From Temnopleurus reevesii (taxonomy: Eukaryota > Echinodermata > Echinoidea > Temnopleuroida > Temnopleuridae), in NCBI GenBank assembly GCA_036244855.1, contig BQKZ01001432.1, positions 13,508 to 77,507 on the forward strand: 64,000 nt of DNA. The letters are read 5' to 3'. The notes under the pieces were generated by a model, which worked only from the letters and a program-made list of their open reading frames with translations, searched no databases and was not told where the DNA came from. Position 1 is the first letter of the stretch, and the number at the start of each line of letters is the position of its first letter. The position numbers and the translations under genes are program-made. This document shows, one piece after another, positions 1 to 13,700 of this stretch.

Positions 1-2
1 AT

Positions 3-119
3 ATAATATTGGATGGCAATAAATGGAATACCAGGGAATATTGCACGAGTGAGTGCAATATTGGCCCTAACGAGTGCAATATTCCCGGTATTTCATGAAA
101 TGAAGCCATCCAATATAAT
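3..119. mobile_element. Short fold-back element (MITE-like)
   Basis: The ends form an inverted repeat: ATAATATTGGATGGC at 3-17 pairs with GCCATCCAATATAAT at 105-119 with one mismatch. Inside, the words around GGAATATTGCAC (about 33-45) and GTGCAATATTCCCGG (about 74-88) also pair. No coding capacity is seen. It looks like a small non-autonomous DNA transposon or a hairpin repeat; I did not recognise the family. Confidence 0.45.
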
Positions 120-180
120 TATTATTATCTTTACATATACCAGAAGGCTAGTCACTGCTTTGCGCAAGCGTAAAATTGAA

Positions 181-210
181 GCCGTACAATATGGCTTAAT
201 ATTGTACGGC
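181..210. repeat. Perfect 12-bp stem hairpin
   Basis: GCCGTACAATAT and ATATTGTACGGC form a perfect 12-bp stem with a 6-base loop. It lies just beyond the preceding fold-back element and may belong to it. No run of T follows it that would make it a terminator-like signal. Confidence 0.5.
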
Positions 211-796
211 TTAAAACTCCCATATAGATAATAATTATTCATATTGTGTTTTATATCCAGGTGCAGTGAATGGGCACTAGCAGGTAGAAATTTCTTGAAT
301 AATTATTTGCCCTTTATAGAAGCATCTTTATTAGGCCTTACATAAATGTTGTGAGTAAACATAATCGTTGTTATCACCCCCAAGACTAGTGAAAATGCAC
401 CTTTTAAATGTAGTGTCTTATCTTGATAATCAAAACATAGGCCATCCTGGTACACATTTTTTCACCACTATTTCAAAATTTGTGTCGATTTTTGGAACTG
501 TAGAATCTTATACCTAAATCAACTCTCAATGTATAGTTTGTGTGTGGTTTTTATTCAGCTTATGTATGATATTGCACAGTTGATTTAAGAGATTTATGTG
601 TGCAGTGAAAATTTATATGCGCAGTAAGAATATTTACTAAATACATATATAAGTGCTATATAAAGAACATTTTTTTTAAAGATTATTATTATTATTATTA
701 TCATTATTATTGTGATCAATAGTATATACGTCTATGAATATTAATCCCTATAAATGTGAAACACAAGGAAAGTAGATAAAATTAGGGACCACAGGA

Positions 797-920
797 CACA
801 GGGGTACAAGGGGGAAGCATTCCCCCACTTTTTTCAGTAAATATGTGCATACATTTGGTAGTGTGTTAAATTGTAATACACTACCCCTCTACTGTTCAAG
901 ACATTCCACGGACCCTGAAC
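797..920. repeat. Dispersed repeat, copy 1
   Basis: The order CCCCCACTTTTTTCAGT, then a spacer, then CATTCCACGGACCCTG recurs in related form at 12113-12256 (CCCCAACC...TTTTTTCAGT, then CGTTCCGCGGTCCCTGCC). This points to two diverged copies of one interspersed repeat. The family is not identified. Confidence 0.35.
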
Positions 921-3040
921 TCTCTAACAATATACTGGTGAATCCAGTTCCGGACACTTAATATTTCACAATCAATAACCTTGTTGATATATTGCAGTTA
1001 TTATAATCTTGAAAATAAATGGAACCAATTTTAGATTTGATCATGAGTCAAAGCAATGAACATTTGCCATAATTGTCGCACTTGAGCATGCGCACATAAT
1101 TTTGTTGGTACACAATTTCAATATGCGTCCGCTATTACCATGCTGTTTGGTAACTAGATTTCCACTAACCTTTACATGAGGGAAGGAACAGATTCTTAAA
1201 CAAGTTATCATGCATATACATATTTCCAGCATTTATTTGTATATTAGCAGTAAAGATTTTTTTTTCTTGATGAATATTGTAGAGTGGTATGTAAGCTGTG
1301 TATTTTAGCCACTCTGTATGTCTTCTTATTCAATGATCATGAAATTATATTTAAAAAAAGGTAGGATTTCTCTTTAAAAATTAATGAGTTGAAATATTCA
1401 CCATGGAAAAGAGTGAATATTCATGTTTTCACTCTTTTTTAGAGCAATCTCTGATCACTCAAAATTTATGAGTGATCCTGGAATTCACTAACTTTTGCTC
1501 AAATCCTCTTGATTTTCACTCTGAATTTACCATCTTCTAAGATACACTTTTTTAAGAGTGAATTTTTCACTCATTATTTTTTAGAGAGTAAGCAGACCAA
1601 GCTTTTCTTGCCCAATTTCAAAAAGAAATTGCATAATATGATTATTAATAATTGTTAATTCCTTATGGGTTTTTTTCTATAATTTATTTAATCATGTAAT
1701 TGTATTAATGTTTGTAGACCAGTAGACATTTGGTCAGTAATGATAGTCAGAAATGATGTGAGTTTGGGAAAATGAAATCTCTTTTATTTACTTAACTTAC
1801 TATTAGTTACTTATGGAGCAATATATATTGTAGACTTATATATAAACTGTTATCATCCAAGCATATTTGTAAAAATTGTAAGACTTTGAGAAATTCAAAG
1901 TTATATTAAAATCATCGTTTGAGAGCAATATTATTAGTGGTGCTTAAAGAACATAATTAATGTGATTACCATGATGACAAAACAATGACATTGATAAGGA
2001 ACAATGCAGAGTTAATGAAATAGACTGAGAGTCAGAAATATATGAAATATTATATGGCCGTGTATTGTGACAAAATATATGATACTATGTAAAGCAGTAT
2101 GATAAGTTATTCCCATAGTCTATTCTTTTAAGAGATGGAATATCATTTAAATGTCTAATATTATTACTAGTGTAACTTTAAAAATTACTATAAAAAATTA
2201 CTATATTTACTAATAGTTTAAGATTGTAACATAATGTTTGCATCTCAAATGAATGATTGATTTTATAACAGAGAAAACAGAACAAAACAAAAGAAGCATT
2301 TAGCAACAAAGTAGTTACATTTTTATAACATGTACCCTTTATTATTTATGGATATATACTGTCCAAGAAAACAGTATATGGTGAAGAATCTTACTTTCAT
2401 TTCACATATATTTGCTTCAAAATCATTAGACCATAAATAAGAGCTGTATGTTGTGTAGTAAAATCTATATGAGTAGTTTTTGCAATGTAGTTTGGTGATG
2501 TTTTATGTCTAAATAATGTTTCCAAACTCCATCTTGTGTTTGAAAATCTCCCTGTCAATTCTTATAATTTTGCCCACAAAGTGGAGTGTATAGTATAAAA
2601 TATAATTTAATACATCCAGAAAAAATGTAAATACATAACATATTTATTTGTGAATTATATTGTATTTTTCAAAGCGCTATTGTTAGAAATAAGTGAATCT
2701 TATAGAGATAAGTTGGATGACTTTTAAAAGTGAGGTTTGTAACAGTTGTTTTATTTTTGCTATTTAAAATCATGATGATGAATAAATGATTTCATAGTTT
2801 GCAATAAATCTGCCTTCCCCATTCATGAATACATGTTGCTCAAATTTGTCATCATTGAATTATTGATTGTTGTTAGATATTATCATATTTATTTCGGGCA
2901 GGTCAGAGGAAATGTGTCTCGAAATGTGAGTTTTTCTGATAATCTATTTTTGACACCCCTCTATCAATGGAATTTGGTAGCCACGCTATTGAAACTAGCC
3001 CCTATTGCAGAGAGGAGAGAAGGAGAATAAAAAAATTGGG

Positions 3041-3082
3041 AATAATTCTTCGTATAAGTTTCCTATTTTTATACGAATTATT
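3041..3082. repeat. Hairpin
   Basis: AATAATTCTTCGTATAA and TTATACGAATTATT pair with a two-base bulge around a loop of about 11 bases. No function can be assigned. Confidence 0.4.
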
Positions 3083-3976
3083 AAGGGTATTTCCTTGACT
3101 TGTGCGTGAACAAAATATCAATCTCTATTCCGACAAATCTGGAACGCGCATGCATTATACATGGGGAGGGGGGGGTAGTAATCTCGCCACTGATTGTCAT
3201 TTCTAACCAATCACAGCCGTCTTCACCATTGCTCTATCTCTATAAGTGTATTTGATGTTTATTTTATTCTTCAGTATCGTTGCTAGGTCATGCTGTAAAT
3301 TATTGTCTGTTTCCATTGTTTCTTTGAGATATATATTTTTTACTTTGTCGATTTCTGCAGCAACGTACATTGGATCGTAATTTTGATGATTGTGATATTT
3401 ATAAAACTACAAAAAATCACACCAGAATATGACGGGCGCAGAATATATGTGTCTCGATACTGGAAAGAAGTCATTGTCCAATCATTATTACCTCCTGTTT
3501 TCGTGTATTTGAATTCAGCCCGAAAACTATAATAGCAAATTTATGAACTTCATATATTTTATTTGTGTCTATGTATGCTCGGAAGTCATTAATATTTAAA
3601 TCGTCGTTTTGCAGCGCGGTTTCACCTGTCAAAGTGTGCTCACCTAGGTAATTATACTCATTTCATGAGTGAAGTACAAAAGTCCTTTTGGTATGGAGCG
3701 GAAATCAATTTTAAAAACAGCCAACATGGTATCCTCTGCATTAACAGTGACCAGAATATATGGTCTTCTTTTCACCTCCCACAAAATAGTCGTATAACGA
3801 CTGATCATCGTTTGAAAACGAATTGACAGTCTTTTTCTGTTTCTTGTCCAGTAATAACCAAAAGCCATAAAAGTTGAGCGCACTGCGCGGTAAATGTGCG
3901 GAATATTAATAGCACACAACGCGCACTTCCGCCGAGGAATTCTCGACAATTCACCAAACACTAATTAGGCTCCCAG

Positions 3977-4004
3977 TATAAAGTCGTTGCTCTGTCCATT
4001 CAGT
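3977..4004 (+). promoter_or_regulatory. Possible orphan TATA/Inr promoter
   Basis: A TATAAAG box at 3977-3983 is followed about 25 bases later by an initiator-like TTCAGT (A at 4002). A GC-rich stretch (about 4050-4110) with a CCCC|GTAAGC donor-like site at 4054 follows. There is no convincing downstream coding exon on the plus strand, so this could be the start of a noncoding or distant first exon, or chance. Confidence 0.25.
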
Positions 4005-4520
4005 GTCAGCAATCATCATTATCGTCGTTTTGCAGATAATTGTGTCGTTACCCCGTAAGCGATCACCTGTCGCGACTGACGCCCGGGGCCGACGGGCGAC
4101 TCGACCAGTCAAACAAGCATACAGTGCAAAGACCCGACACATCTTATCCTCTTACTCCTTCTCTTCTCCTTCCCACTCCTTTTACGATGTTATCCACGAT
4201 TTGTCTACTGCAGATGGTTATCCAAAATGTCCCCTCGGATATGAAAATCAGATGGTGATTGCTTCGTGTCAATCTGATGTTTCTTTGAGCAAATTATTTG
4301 TTAAGCAAACACAAAATGATTTGGACAGTGTGAGTAGTTGTCTGATGGGGTATTGGTAGGGAGACACGGAAAGGGCAGTGATGGTCATTGAGATCATCTT
4401 CTATCATCTCAAAAGCATAGTGGGGTAGATGGGTGGATGAGAGCGTTGGGGATACGGACCAAAGCGATGAAGAGAGTCCGGAAAGGAGGTTAAGAGATGA
4501 AATACATAGTTATTGGGATA

Positions 4521-4621
4521 CACACACGCACACACACATGCACCCACGCAATCACGCACACACGCACGCACACATAACACATACATACATATATACATAC
4601 ACTTACGTAGATACACACGCT

Positions 4622-4654
<33 letters not shown>

Positions 4655-4661
4655 ACACCAA
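4521..4661. repeat. CA-rich microsatellite
   Basis: Imperfect CA repeats with an uninterrupted CA tract at about 4622-4649. The open frames on both strands here (Thr/His-rich or Val/Cys-rich) are products of the repeat. Confidence 0.95.
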
Positions 4662-5460
4662 AGAGTTAGTACTTAGTATATAAAGCTCTTCGAACACCAA
4701 CATACGCACACATGGAACACCCAAACCTACACTATCCCTCTCTTTCCAAGTTATCTACCGTAGATAGCTGAGCATGAATACGTTGCAGGTCTTTTATGAA
4801 ACCAGTCTTTTCTTTCTATTGCATACACACAAGTATAATCACATTCGACACCCACACATTATCTCTCTCTCACACGCACATACACCCACACACACGTGCT
4901 CGCGCACACAAACACCCAAATATAGACGTATCATTATGAGCTAACTGTTGGATACACACATACACATCTTGTATCCTGATATTTTTACTGATGTGAAAGC
5001 TTTGGCAAGATCACGAGCATTGTTTTCTATTTATTCCAAATGGGTAGCCCATTCAATATAAGCGGCCCTGCAAATAAAACAATGCTTCATTAAAATTATA
5101 TCCAAGACAAAAAAATGTGCAGGTCGCTAACTAAAAAAAAGACCCCACAAAAGCCGCATATGAACATTTTCTGGCCCATGCATAGAAGGGCATAAAAGAA
5201 TCTCTGTACCGTATTTTACTTTTGACAAATACATTTGGTCTTATAATCCTAAACAAACAAGCTACTCTCATTCATTTTTAATGCTTTATTGTATAAGGCA
5301 TCTCTTTTATAATTTTTGATTGTGTTGCTTTCGTAGAAACACAATGACAAAGCATTCGTTAACCAGCTCACATTTAATATACTACACATAGAGGGTATAG
5401 ATGCAAGTTTTATACGTACTCTGTTCAGAACACAAACATGACAAATATTTTTCTTGATAA

Positions 5461-5905
5461 CCAGAAACCTTGCCGGAGGCTTGCCTGGTATAGCAAAAAG
5501 TGATGTATGCAGACTGGATTCCATAAGTATAGTAGTTCAACTGTTACCTACGCGGAATAACTAACACTAGGAAATGGTATTCGTTCGAGTAAATCGGCCT
5601 ATTCGTCATGTAGTGAGATGTTGTGCATACATATTTTTTAAATATTCGATGAGAAAAAGTAAATCATTCAACTGATTACAAATATATTAGTGGGAATGAA
5701 CATCAACCGTCAACGTTTCACCAATATTGTTTGTTTTAATGTAGGACAAGCTGCAATGTTTCTCCAAAATAAAATATATCAGTTCATAAAATGTGCAAAC
5801 TGTATGCATACCTCTGACACTCAGGTTGTTTTGGACAACCTGAAAAGTGTCTTGTCTGAGGCTTGTCCGCGGCTTGTCCGACATAGCAATAACTAATGCA
5901 TGGAA
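5461..5905. repeat. Dispersed repeat with GCTTGCCCGACATAGC-type core, two units
   Basis: Two degenerate units (about 5461-5550 and 5814-5905) share the order GGCTTGCC..., ATAGCAA, AGTGATGTATGC and ACTGGATTCC. A small inverted repeat, AGGTTGT/ACAACCT, lies near 5822-5842. Related units are near 26632, 34205-34945 and 63785-63990, so this is a moderately repeated family. No coding capacity. Confidence 0.45.
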
Positions 5906-6599
5906 ACAGGACCCCACGTATGTCAATAGACCCACGTACAATAGACCAGTTTCGTATAATGTATTCAAAGTTTATGCACGCTTATTTGTCAAACGCACAA
6001 TGACCAACTATTTGTTCATTTGCTATTAAATAATGACATTTCAATAGAAGGAATGTGGATAGCATGCAGTGGTTGTTACTAGGTTGGTCAAGCTACAATG
6101 TTTGTCCAACCTAGCAACATTAATGTATGCAAGTATAGCATTCTGACTATTGTACTCCCATTATTTTCTGACTATGGAAGACACATTGATTTGGGGCAGA
6201 CGTGAATTAATTTGAATACATTACGAGAGTGGTCAATTGCTATTAACACGTTTAAGGAATTTGTTAGCAATAGACTCGCATACATTTGAATCCATCTCGT
6301 AAACTGGTTTAATCATTTCAGCCGATGAAAGTATTCAGTATCAACCTGACGATTGTGATGCACTTGTTTGTTTAGAGGTGAATAGAAGTAATTGTTTGTC
6401 TCGTGGCAAGCATGAATGATTACGAAAATCTTCTTTTGTGTTCGATTAAACGGAATGTGCATCGTATCCTAAAACGATATTTGTCTATCCGATGAACATG
6501 TTACTGAATTTGAGGATGATTTGGAAAATTCAAAGATGTTTGCCGTTTATGGGGATTGAGAAAAAAACAAAATTGCTGATTTTGAAAAGACGAATACGG

Positions 6600-6706
6600 G
6601 GCCACGGACGTTTTGTGACCCTCTCACCTGGGAGCCAGCGTGAAAATAGAGAAGGAGACAACCCTCAGCATCGATCCCTTTTGAGATGATGCTGTCTGGT
6701 TTTGAG
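6600..6706 (+). other. Orphan exon candidate ending in a consensus donor
   Basis: A less AT-rich segment ends with TTTTGAG|GTAAGTGT, a near-perfect 5' splice site at 6707. Just before it ATGATG opens a frame of seven codons (M-M-L-S-G-F-E) into the donor. It could be the first exon of a gene whose next exon is far downstream or is the homeobox gene. I could not find a partner exon, so this stays speculative. Confidence 0.2.
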
Positions 6707-9700
6707 GTAAGTGTAAGAAAATACTTTATAGATGAATTGTTTTCCGTTGTAAATAATCATGTTTGGGTGCGTCGCCTATTTGCGTCTTTTTGGCCTATTT
6801 GCTTGTCAGAAATTTTTGCGAGACACATTTCGCCCCCCCCCCCCCGTTCAAGCGCATCCCTGATATAACGCGGCTGAATGTTCCCTTCTGCAAATACTAG
6901 AAATACTATAGAAAACTATAAGAACAACACAAAAGAGGCTGAGGGTATTTGTTCGATTTTGGTTTAATATGCATTTTGGCTTTGTCCAGTGTATTGGATG
7001 TTTTGTGGTAAATCGGAATCGATGTAATCGTTCCTCCATGGATTACGTGTAAACTTGATTCCGTTGAAATGGTAGATCAGCCTGAAAATAAAAGTGAGAA
7101 CACTTTCGGCTCTACTGTTAGGCGGGGAGTTACCAAGATCGTTTAAATCCCTGATTGAGATACACGACGTACTTTTATTTTGCAGAAATAGTTAATATCG
7201 TTTTTCTTGTACTCTCATTATTTTGAAAGCTAAATGCATCGCTTACCTTGGGGCAAACATCAACAAAGTTGACTACATTATGAAATTAATCTATTTAGAT
7301 TCAGAAAAAAATAACAGAAGATAATCATAATACAAGAAATGTGACATATGTTTTGGATATTAACAGTTTATATAAGTTTGTTTAAATGCTCTTTTTAATT
7401 GGAAAAATGTCTTTGGCATGTGTTTTTGTTTCTTTGAAGAAACAGCGAAGTAGCACAAATTAAGGAGGGTCTTAATTCTGTGCAAATGATTAGTATTTTC
7501 ATTATATTGTTTGTTATTCTATTATTGCCCAAATCAACAATTTTCACACTTGAGGAGTGAGTGCAGCTTGAAATGCAAGATGTGTGAAAATGATGTCAAC
7601 ATTGTTGAGCATTCTCAATCAAACTCAGCGATGTTTTGATTAAAAGGAGGGTCGTCAATTTACTCTCTTACCACACGCAAAATGTGACTACAGCTTGAAG
7701 AAAAAAGGCTAAAGATAAGTGAAAATCGGAGATTCAACAAAGCATGTTTTGGCGGTTTCCCTTTCACTGGTCTTCTGTTTGATCAAAATGAGTGATGTGC
7801 CGGGTGCGAGAAATCCATAGAATCTATAAGAATGCTAATTGTCATTCACGAATCAATGCGCGCGGTGCGTTTTAAAGAGTGCGCATGTGGAGTGGGACAA
7901 TTTGTGCATTTAGGTAGAAATATCATTATTCTGGATCCTGTCGACTTTCGCGCCAATTTTATCGAACGGTAACTCCTTGTTCGCTATCATCTCGACTGAG
8001 GGCAGATGACACGATGACTGCCCATCCCTGAGTAATCGTTTAGACTTCAAGTCAGTGTACTTTACCCTCTCCCAGGTCCTCAACGCCATTTTGATTTTTA
8101 AAATCCTAGTTCTGTCAATGTGATGAAATACGTAGATACAAATTATTTGATTTATTTTTTCTTTTCCGAATGCTACCTTGTTAATTTTGGTTTTTTTTTT
8201 TCGGTCTTCCTTAATTCCTTTTCCCGATGATCCGACAACATAATCCATTACTCCTATTGGTTTCCCTTACTGCAGAAAGTTTATAGGATAATTATGATGA
8301 TACATGCACGCAAGAGGGGGTGGGGGTCATGTTTTGGCATCCAAGCCACCAGGTAAGACAAAAAGGGGCGCAAAATTTGATATCCGGGGCTCAAAATTGG
8401 TTATGATTTTTTCGGCTGATGTTACTTATCAACTCGTTTGAGGAGTGAAATATGCTTTGAAGTCGGAGCAAAAATATTGTTAATCCCCTTTGGCCCTCTA
8501 TATTTCTCAGATTTTTTTTGGGTGAAGTTTGGTGGGGTTGATGAACAAGAGTTTTTATCCGGATTTTTAATTAAGCATTTATTCTCGTAAAATTTTAAGT
8601 GCTAATCAAATTCCATATTTATCATCACTGTTCAAAGCTATGAGTTTGACAAGGAGTAGACAAAAATTATGCTTTTCTGTTTAACTTCCATATATTTCTC
8701 AAATGATTTGTTAAACTTTTTATGAGAAATTTGAACAGAATCGTCACGACTCATGAATATACAAATTGATTGAACAATGAAAAAAAAATCAAATAATAAC
8801 ACCACAAAGCTGCCAATATTTCATATTCATGCCATCTCTTGAACTTTCGGTCAATCTCAAATGAAAGTACATCTTTTGCCAAAAAGGTCAGAAGTTCCCG
8901 TCCTTTATGTCCTTTCATTCCATTCAACATTTTACAGTTATTCTTAACATTTTATTTCGATTTATTTCTGTATCTTTTTTTCATTTTAGTTCCATTATTG
9001 AAGTGTTATAGGTCAGTTTTAATCAAAACTCAGTTAATTAGAAACAAATCGATATGCAATATTTCCTTTGACATTGATCATCTAAAATTGAAATGAATTG
9101 AAATATGTGTTGCACCTGTAATTAATTAAAATATCAGAGTGACGAATCAGAAAGTGCACTTTGGTCACAAAGTTAAACAAATTACTTAACCTCTCATTTG
9201 CAATAGGCCTATAATATAATTCATTACATTTTCATTTATAACAAATTGCACTTTCTCCTAATTCACGACCTAGTTTGACCCTGTAGTTTTTTATCGGTCA
9301 ATTTCTCGTCACATTATTGGCGGGACTTCACACCCGCGATTTGAAATCTGTGAAACTCTGTTGTCTGCACGATCTCTAGTGTACAAGCGATACGAACCAC
9401 ATTCTTCAATAATATGGAGGAATTAATGCTGACACAATACAGGCAGGTGTTTCAAGATACATCCTAACACGACACTCGTCATCCTAAAACTCTGAAGTAC
9501 ATCTATCACATTCGAACAAATAAAACGGCTATGTGTGCTTGAGAATAAGTCTGCCAATTTGCATAAATGATTATAAATGATGCTTAATGAAGGAATATAT
9601 ATATTCTAATAATCATTTGAACTCTTTCGATCTATAGCTTCTACAGAAAGGAAACAAAATTAACATTGAAATACTCTGAAATAAAAATGACAAAGACATG

Positions 9701-10650
9701 TAGGAAGAAGTGTTGGCGTTGATATCCGTTTTAAAATGCTTGTGAAAATGCCGGCGAAAAGTTAATTAAAATGAACCTGACTCTACCAGTCAACATGCAA
9801 CCGGATTGATCTGTAAAAACTTGACCTGATTGAGGTGCACTGGTGAGAATATATTCGTTATTACAAATGTACTTTTGTATAGATGAAAAGCACTATAAAA
9901 CGTATTAACACCATACAGTGAGAATGACGTGGTTGCTTTAAACCGCTTTCATATTATAAACTATATTGAATAATCTTGAAGCCCTGTATGCTTAAGTGGT
10001 CTAGAACCAACTATATTTCGTACTAATGGGAACACACCTATTCATTACCAATCATTGTAATCAGAGAAGATGATTTCTTTTATTTCAAACCCTGTAATAC
10101 AGATGTGAAGGAATCATGGTGTTAAATCTTTCATATCGCGTACAATTATTTGAAACTGTAATTCAACGAACTTTATGTAGCGTGTATATTAAAAATAAGT
10201 CACACTTCAATTTTCTAAGCTTGACATTCAAGCTTTTATAGGGTTAACATTACAATATACCGATTCTTCATTATTCCAGAGGTTCGATAGTTCGAAATTG
10301 AGAAAAAGGCCGTAAACACGAAAGTTTGTTTGTCCGACAATAAGATAAGATTCCTTAATCCGGGACGAAAAAAGTTCCATCAGTCCGAAAATGTACAAAA
10401 TGCATAGCACAAAAGTCTCGAAATAATCTAAGATCATCAAAATACTGCATCACTTAAAAAAGAACAAATTAAACGCTGTAAAGGCAAAGTGCAGGCTTTA
10501 CCCTCTCGTAAGTGCAGACCCCTGTCTTGTCCCACCGACAGACCATGACGTCATAATGGGAAGCAACATGCATCCAACCTAGCGAAAACCCAGCACTTTC
10601 ATAACAGCAAGTTTGCAAAATCTACGACTTTTTTTCGAGTAGATTTGCTT
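6707..10650. other. Intergenic DNA, no gene seen
   Basis: AT-rich sequence. A poly-C run at about 6834-6845 sits in a small repeat that resembles 46733-46890 (shared words TTTGCTTGTCAG, GAAATTTTT, ACACATTT). The minus-strand open frame at 7910-8248 has no recognisable domain. Nothing else can be supported. Confidence 0.5.
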
Positions 10651-10651
10651 A

Positions 10652-10781
10652 AGCCCCGGTCACATAGGACCCCAGAAGCAACACGATTCACCCCGACTCT
10701 TTGTTAATTCACAGTTAACTGCCTCAGAACAACGAGTCGGGGTGAATCGTGTTGCTCCCGGGCTCCTTTGTGATCGGGGCT
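10652..10781. mobile_element. MITE family A, copy 1 (130 bp)
   Basis: A fold-back element starting AGCCCCGGTCACATAGGAC and ending with the imperfect inverse ...TGATCGGGGCT, flanked on both sides by TTA. Inner arms contain CACGATTCACCCCGACTC and its inverse. Copies of nearly the same length lie at 28173, 33992, 37509, 37972 and 63499, with a shortened copy at 33262. The length, palindromic form and TTA/TAA flanks fit a non-autonomous DNA transposon, possibly PIF/Harbinger (inferred from the TWA target only). Confidence 0.85.
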
Positions 10782-10784
10782 TTA

Positions 10785-13700
10785 GTCAAGTGGTCATGAC
10801 ATTGCATAAAATGAACAAACATGTTTTCACACCAACCTTAAAAATGCTATCCACTGCCGTGTTATATACCAATCCTCGTAAAAAGATATGGAAATCAATC
10901 AGTGGTATAATAATTAGTTATAATTAAACAACATGTAAAACCTGAATACGAATGAGCGTGAACAAGGTGAACAAGGGAGAAAAGGATTAATGTTATGAGG
11001 AGAAATTACAACGGAGAGAATGGAAAGACCGAGCGCTAATTATTTAACTCGATTTGATGAGTTCTTCATTTACAAAAGCCCGCCACTTTTTTCATCTGCT
11101 CATTAGGCCCATTAAGTGCAATCATGATAATTGTAATCCATTTTGAAGCAGAGAATGTTTAATTAGAAAGTTTCGATCCGTCGAATAATGTTCCGAACAT
11201 TCTCTGGTGATCAATAGTGGAGCTCTGGGGTGCACAATATGGCAGCGATTTAGATTTTGACTGCAAAAAAAGTTTGAAATTATCTGCCCGATGAAATCAA
11301 GAAGCATGTCAAAACATCCCCCACAGAAAAAAAGGTATAAGGATTCAAAGTTCCCACATGGATTAAAATCGAGATCGTGTATACAGTATATGTGACAGGA
11401 TAACATATTGGTGATCCAGATTTATCTTCTTTTTCGCTTTACAACATTATTTTATGTGTGTCCAAATCACAATACTGTGTTGTTATTCAAAAATATATTT
11501 TATGTTATCACTGGTTATTTTGGAATCTTCTTAAAATTTTCTTCAGAAATCAGGAAATGACAAAAAAGCCTGCGCACAGAAAAAAAATTGAATGTATCTA
11601 TTTGGAAACGATATTTTTTTTAAAGCAGAGAATCAAAAAGGGGAAAGAAGAAGAAAAAGGGGAAAATTTTCCTCTGTTAGCTTATGCCAGATAGTAAACC
11701 TCTTTACATCAAAGTGCTGAATGTTGCGTGCTGTCCGAGAGTGCTAGAATCCAATAAGTAATTAGCAATGTCTGTATCTCGTATTAATCTAGATGCGTGT
11801 TACTACACTTAAATAAATGTACATGAGTAACCCCTTCATAACAATGATAATCCATAACCCTAATTAGGATTGAAATTAATCGATTTTTATCACCCAAAGT
11901 ATGTTTTAAAACATTTCAGGGACGTATGTCCAAAGCAGACTTCAATGTTGTAATGTATGAGAAAAGTCACATTTGATTCAATTACTGTTATTCAAGCTTT
12001 CTTTAATGACACAAAAATATTTTGTTCTTGATTTTTTTTTTAGTAATGGTAGTTTACCTAAACATGTTTTGACACTATGTTGCGAGAAAAACCAAAAGAG
12101 AGAGGGGAAATGATGGGGGCTACAGCCCCAACCTTTTTTCAGTTAATACTTGAGAGTTTGAAAAAATGTCAATACGTACCTCCCCCCCCCCCTCCTCCTG
12201 AGGCAACCGCCCAACATCCTTTACCACTTTTCAAAACGTTCCGCGGTCCCTGCCATCGTCTGTTGAAAGTGAGATGGCGTCGAAATTTTATTACGTAGAT
12301 GCATACATTTGTTTTACAAAATGAAGGAAGATATCTTTTATAGTTATACGTTAACGCCAGTTTTTACTAAATTTCATAATTCTTTTATACGTTTGAAGCA
12401 TTAACTACTCTTAAAGAATGTCTTCATTTTCTTTGATCGTCGACCTTGGTTTTTAAGAGATAGATATTCCTACATCATCCTACATCCTCTGAAATCCCTT
12501 CATGGTTTGGAATTCGAAGAAAATCAAGACACCGCCCCCATAATAGTTCATACTTCAATTGGCCTGATTTCAATTACAGATTGGAATCACCTCAAATATC
12601 ATCATACAATATAAACGAAATTAATCGATAATCCCAGGGAATCTAGGTTTTTTTTCCCGTCTGCATATTTCTATCATATTTTCTTCAATTAACACCCTTT
12701 GGTCTGAACACCATGCAAAGATGGTCCGTTTACTATTTAGAATCACAGAACTAAATTATATTTCTGGGCATCTGCCGCCAACATCATTACATTATACTTC
12801 AATTGGCGTGATTTCAATTATGGATCATAATGTTCCCGCGCGATAACGAGACCATAACGATTAGGATCGATAGCCTTATACCGTCTGGTATTGATCGCCC
12901 AGGTAAATACCATACACCACCGGGTCATATTCCTCAGATTAGTTATTACATTAATATAGGGCCGCACTATCCTGGTACCTTATTTTCGGAGAAGTGGAGT
13001 CCAGATTAAAATTTCAGATACTGTACCTCCGATTTTTTGGTGCATGTTTTCTTTAGTCGCACAATTTTAGTTGATTGAATAGATTCAAATGCAATATAGG
13101 CATTTAACATGTTTGAGCCAATACTCGTAGTTTTTTTCACATTTGTGAGTAATGTTTGTAGATTAATAGTTTTGATCATGACTTTACATGCTATAAATAG
13201 GAATTATAATATGTGTCAACTGATGAATGTGTTTTGTGGAAATAAAAACGATCATTTGATATATTCTGGGAGTTCTTGACCATCGAATCTACTCCTCCTT
13301 GGTTGGTTTAAGCTCGGTATCTCCGTAGAATAAATACGCCATGCCAGCATCTGAAAAGGGCGGGAGGGGGTCTCGTCACTCACGCCAGTCCACTGCGGGG
13401 TTCTCTCCGTTGAACTTCAGCTCGTTTCCGCTAAACTTAGGTAGCTTGTACTTTCTCAGGTAGCGACCAGAAAATCAGAAGCCTCCTGAAAATAACAGAG
13501 TTAAACTCTCGCCCTTTCCCTCCCTTCCCATCATCGTTCGACCCTACGATTCTTTCTCCATCTCATGTTTTCCTCCTTGCATCTCTTCCCTCCTCCTCCC
13601 GGTGCCTTGGAATCATTACACCGCTAGTGATGTTGAGGGGATGTACACTAATTCAGGGAGAAGAAGAGGATTTGGGTAAGGAAGAGACAAGAGGTTGAAA

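Larger units (their letters stand above)
211..3976. other. Intergenic DNA, no gene seen
   Basis: AT-rich sequence with only short, unconvincing open frames. It holds an ATT microsatellite (about 685-712) and a stretch at about 1385-1600 rich in short inverted words of the type GAGTGAAT/ATTCACTC, which looks like an old degenerate repeat. A hairpin lies at 3041-3082, and a low-complexity poly-G run near 3165-3175. An open minus-strand frame at 3644-3961 has no recognisable domain and no supporting splice pattern, so I do not call it a gene. Confidence 0.5.

Noticed and set aside
3644..3961. Minus-strand 105-codon frame with ordinary-looking composition
   Set aside because: No recognisable motif, no clear acceptor, and the donor-like site at its end falls in or after the stop codon.
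4404..4724. Open frames of about 80-106 codons on both strands
   Set aside because: Translations of the CA microsatellite (Thr-His or Val-Cys repeats).
7910..8248. Minus-strand 112-codon frame (Lys-rich, then LPSVEMIANKELPFDKIG)
   Set aside because: The second half looks faintly protein-like, but there is no known domain or splice partner.
12077..12298. 73-codon frame with a proline run
   Set aside because: The proline run is a C tract within a dispersed repeat; no domain.
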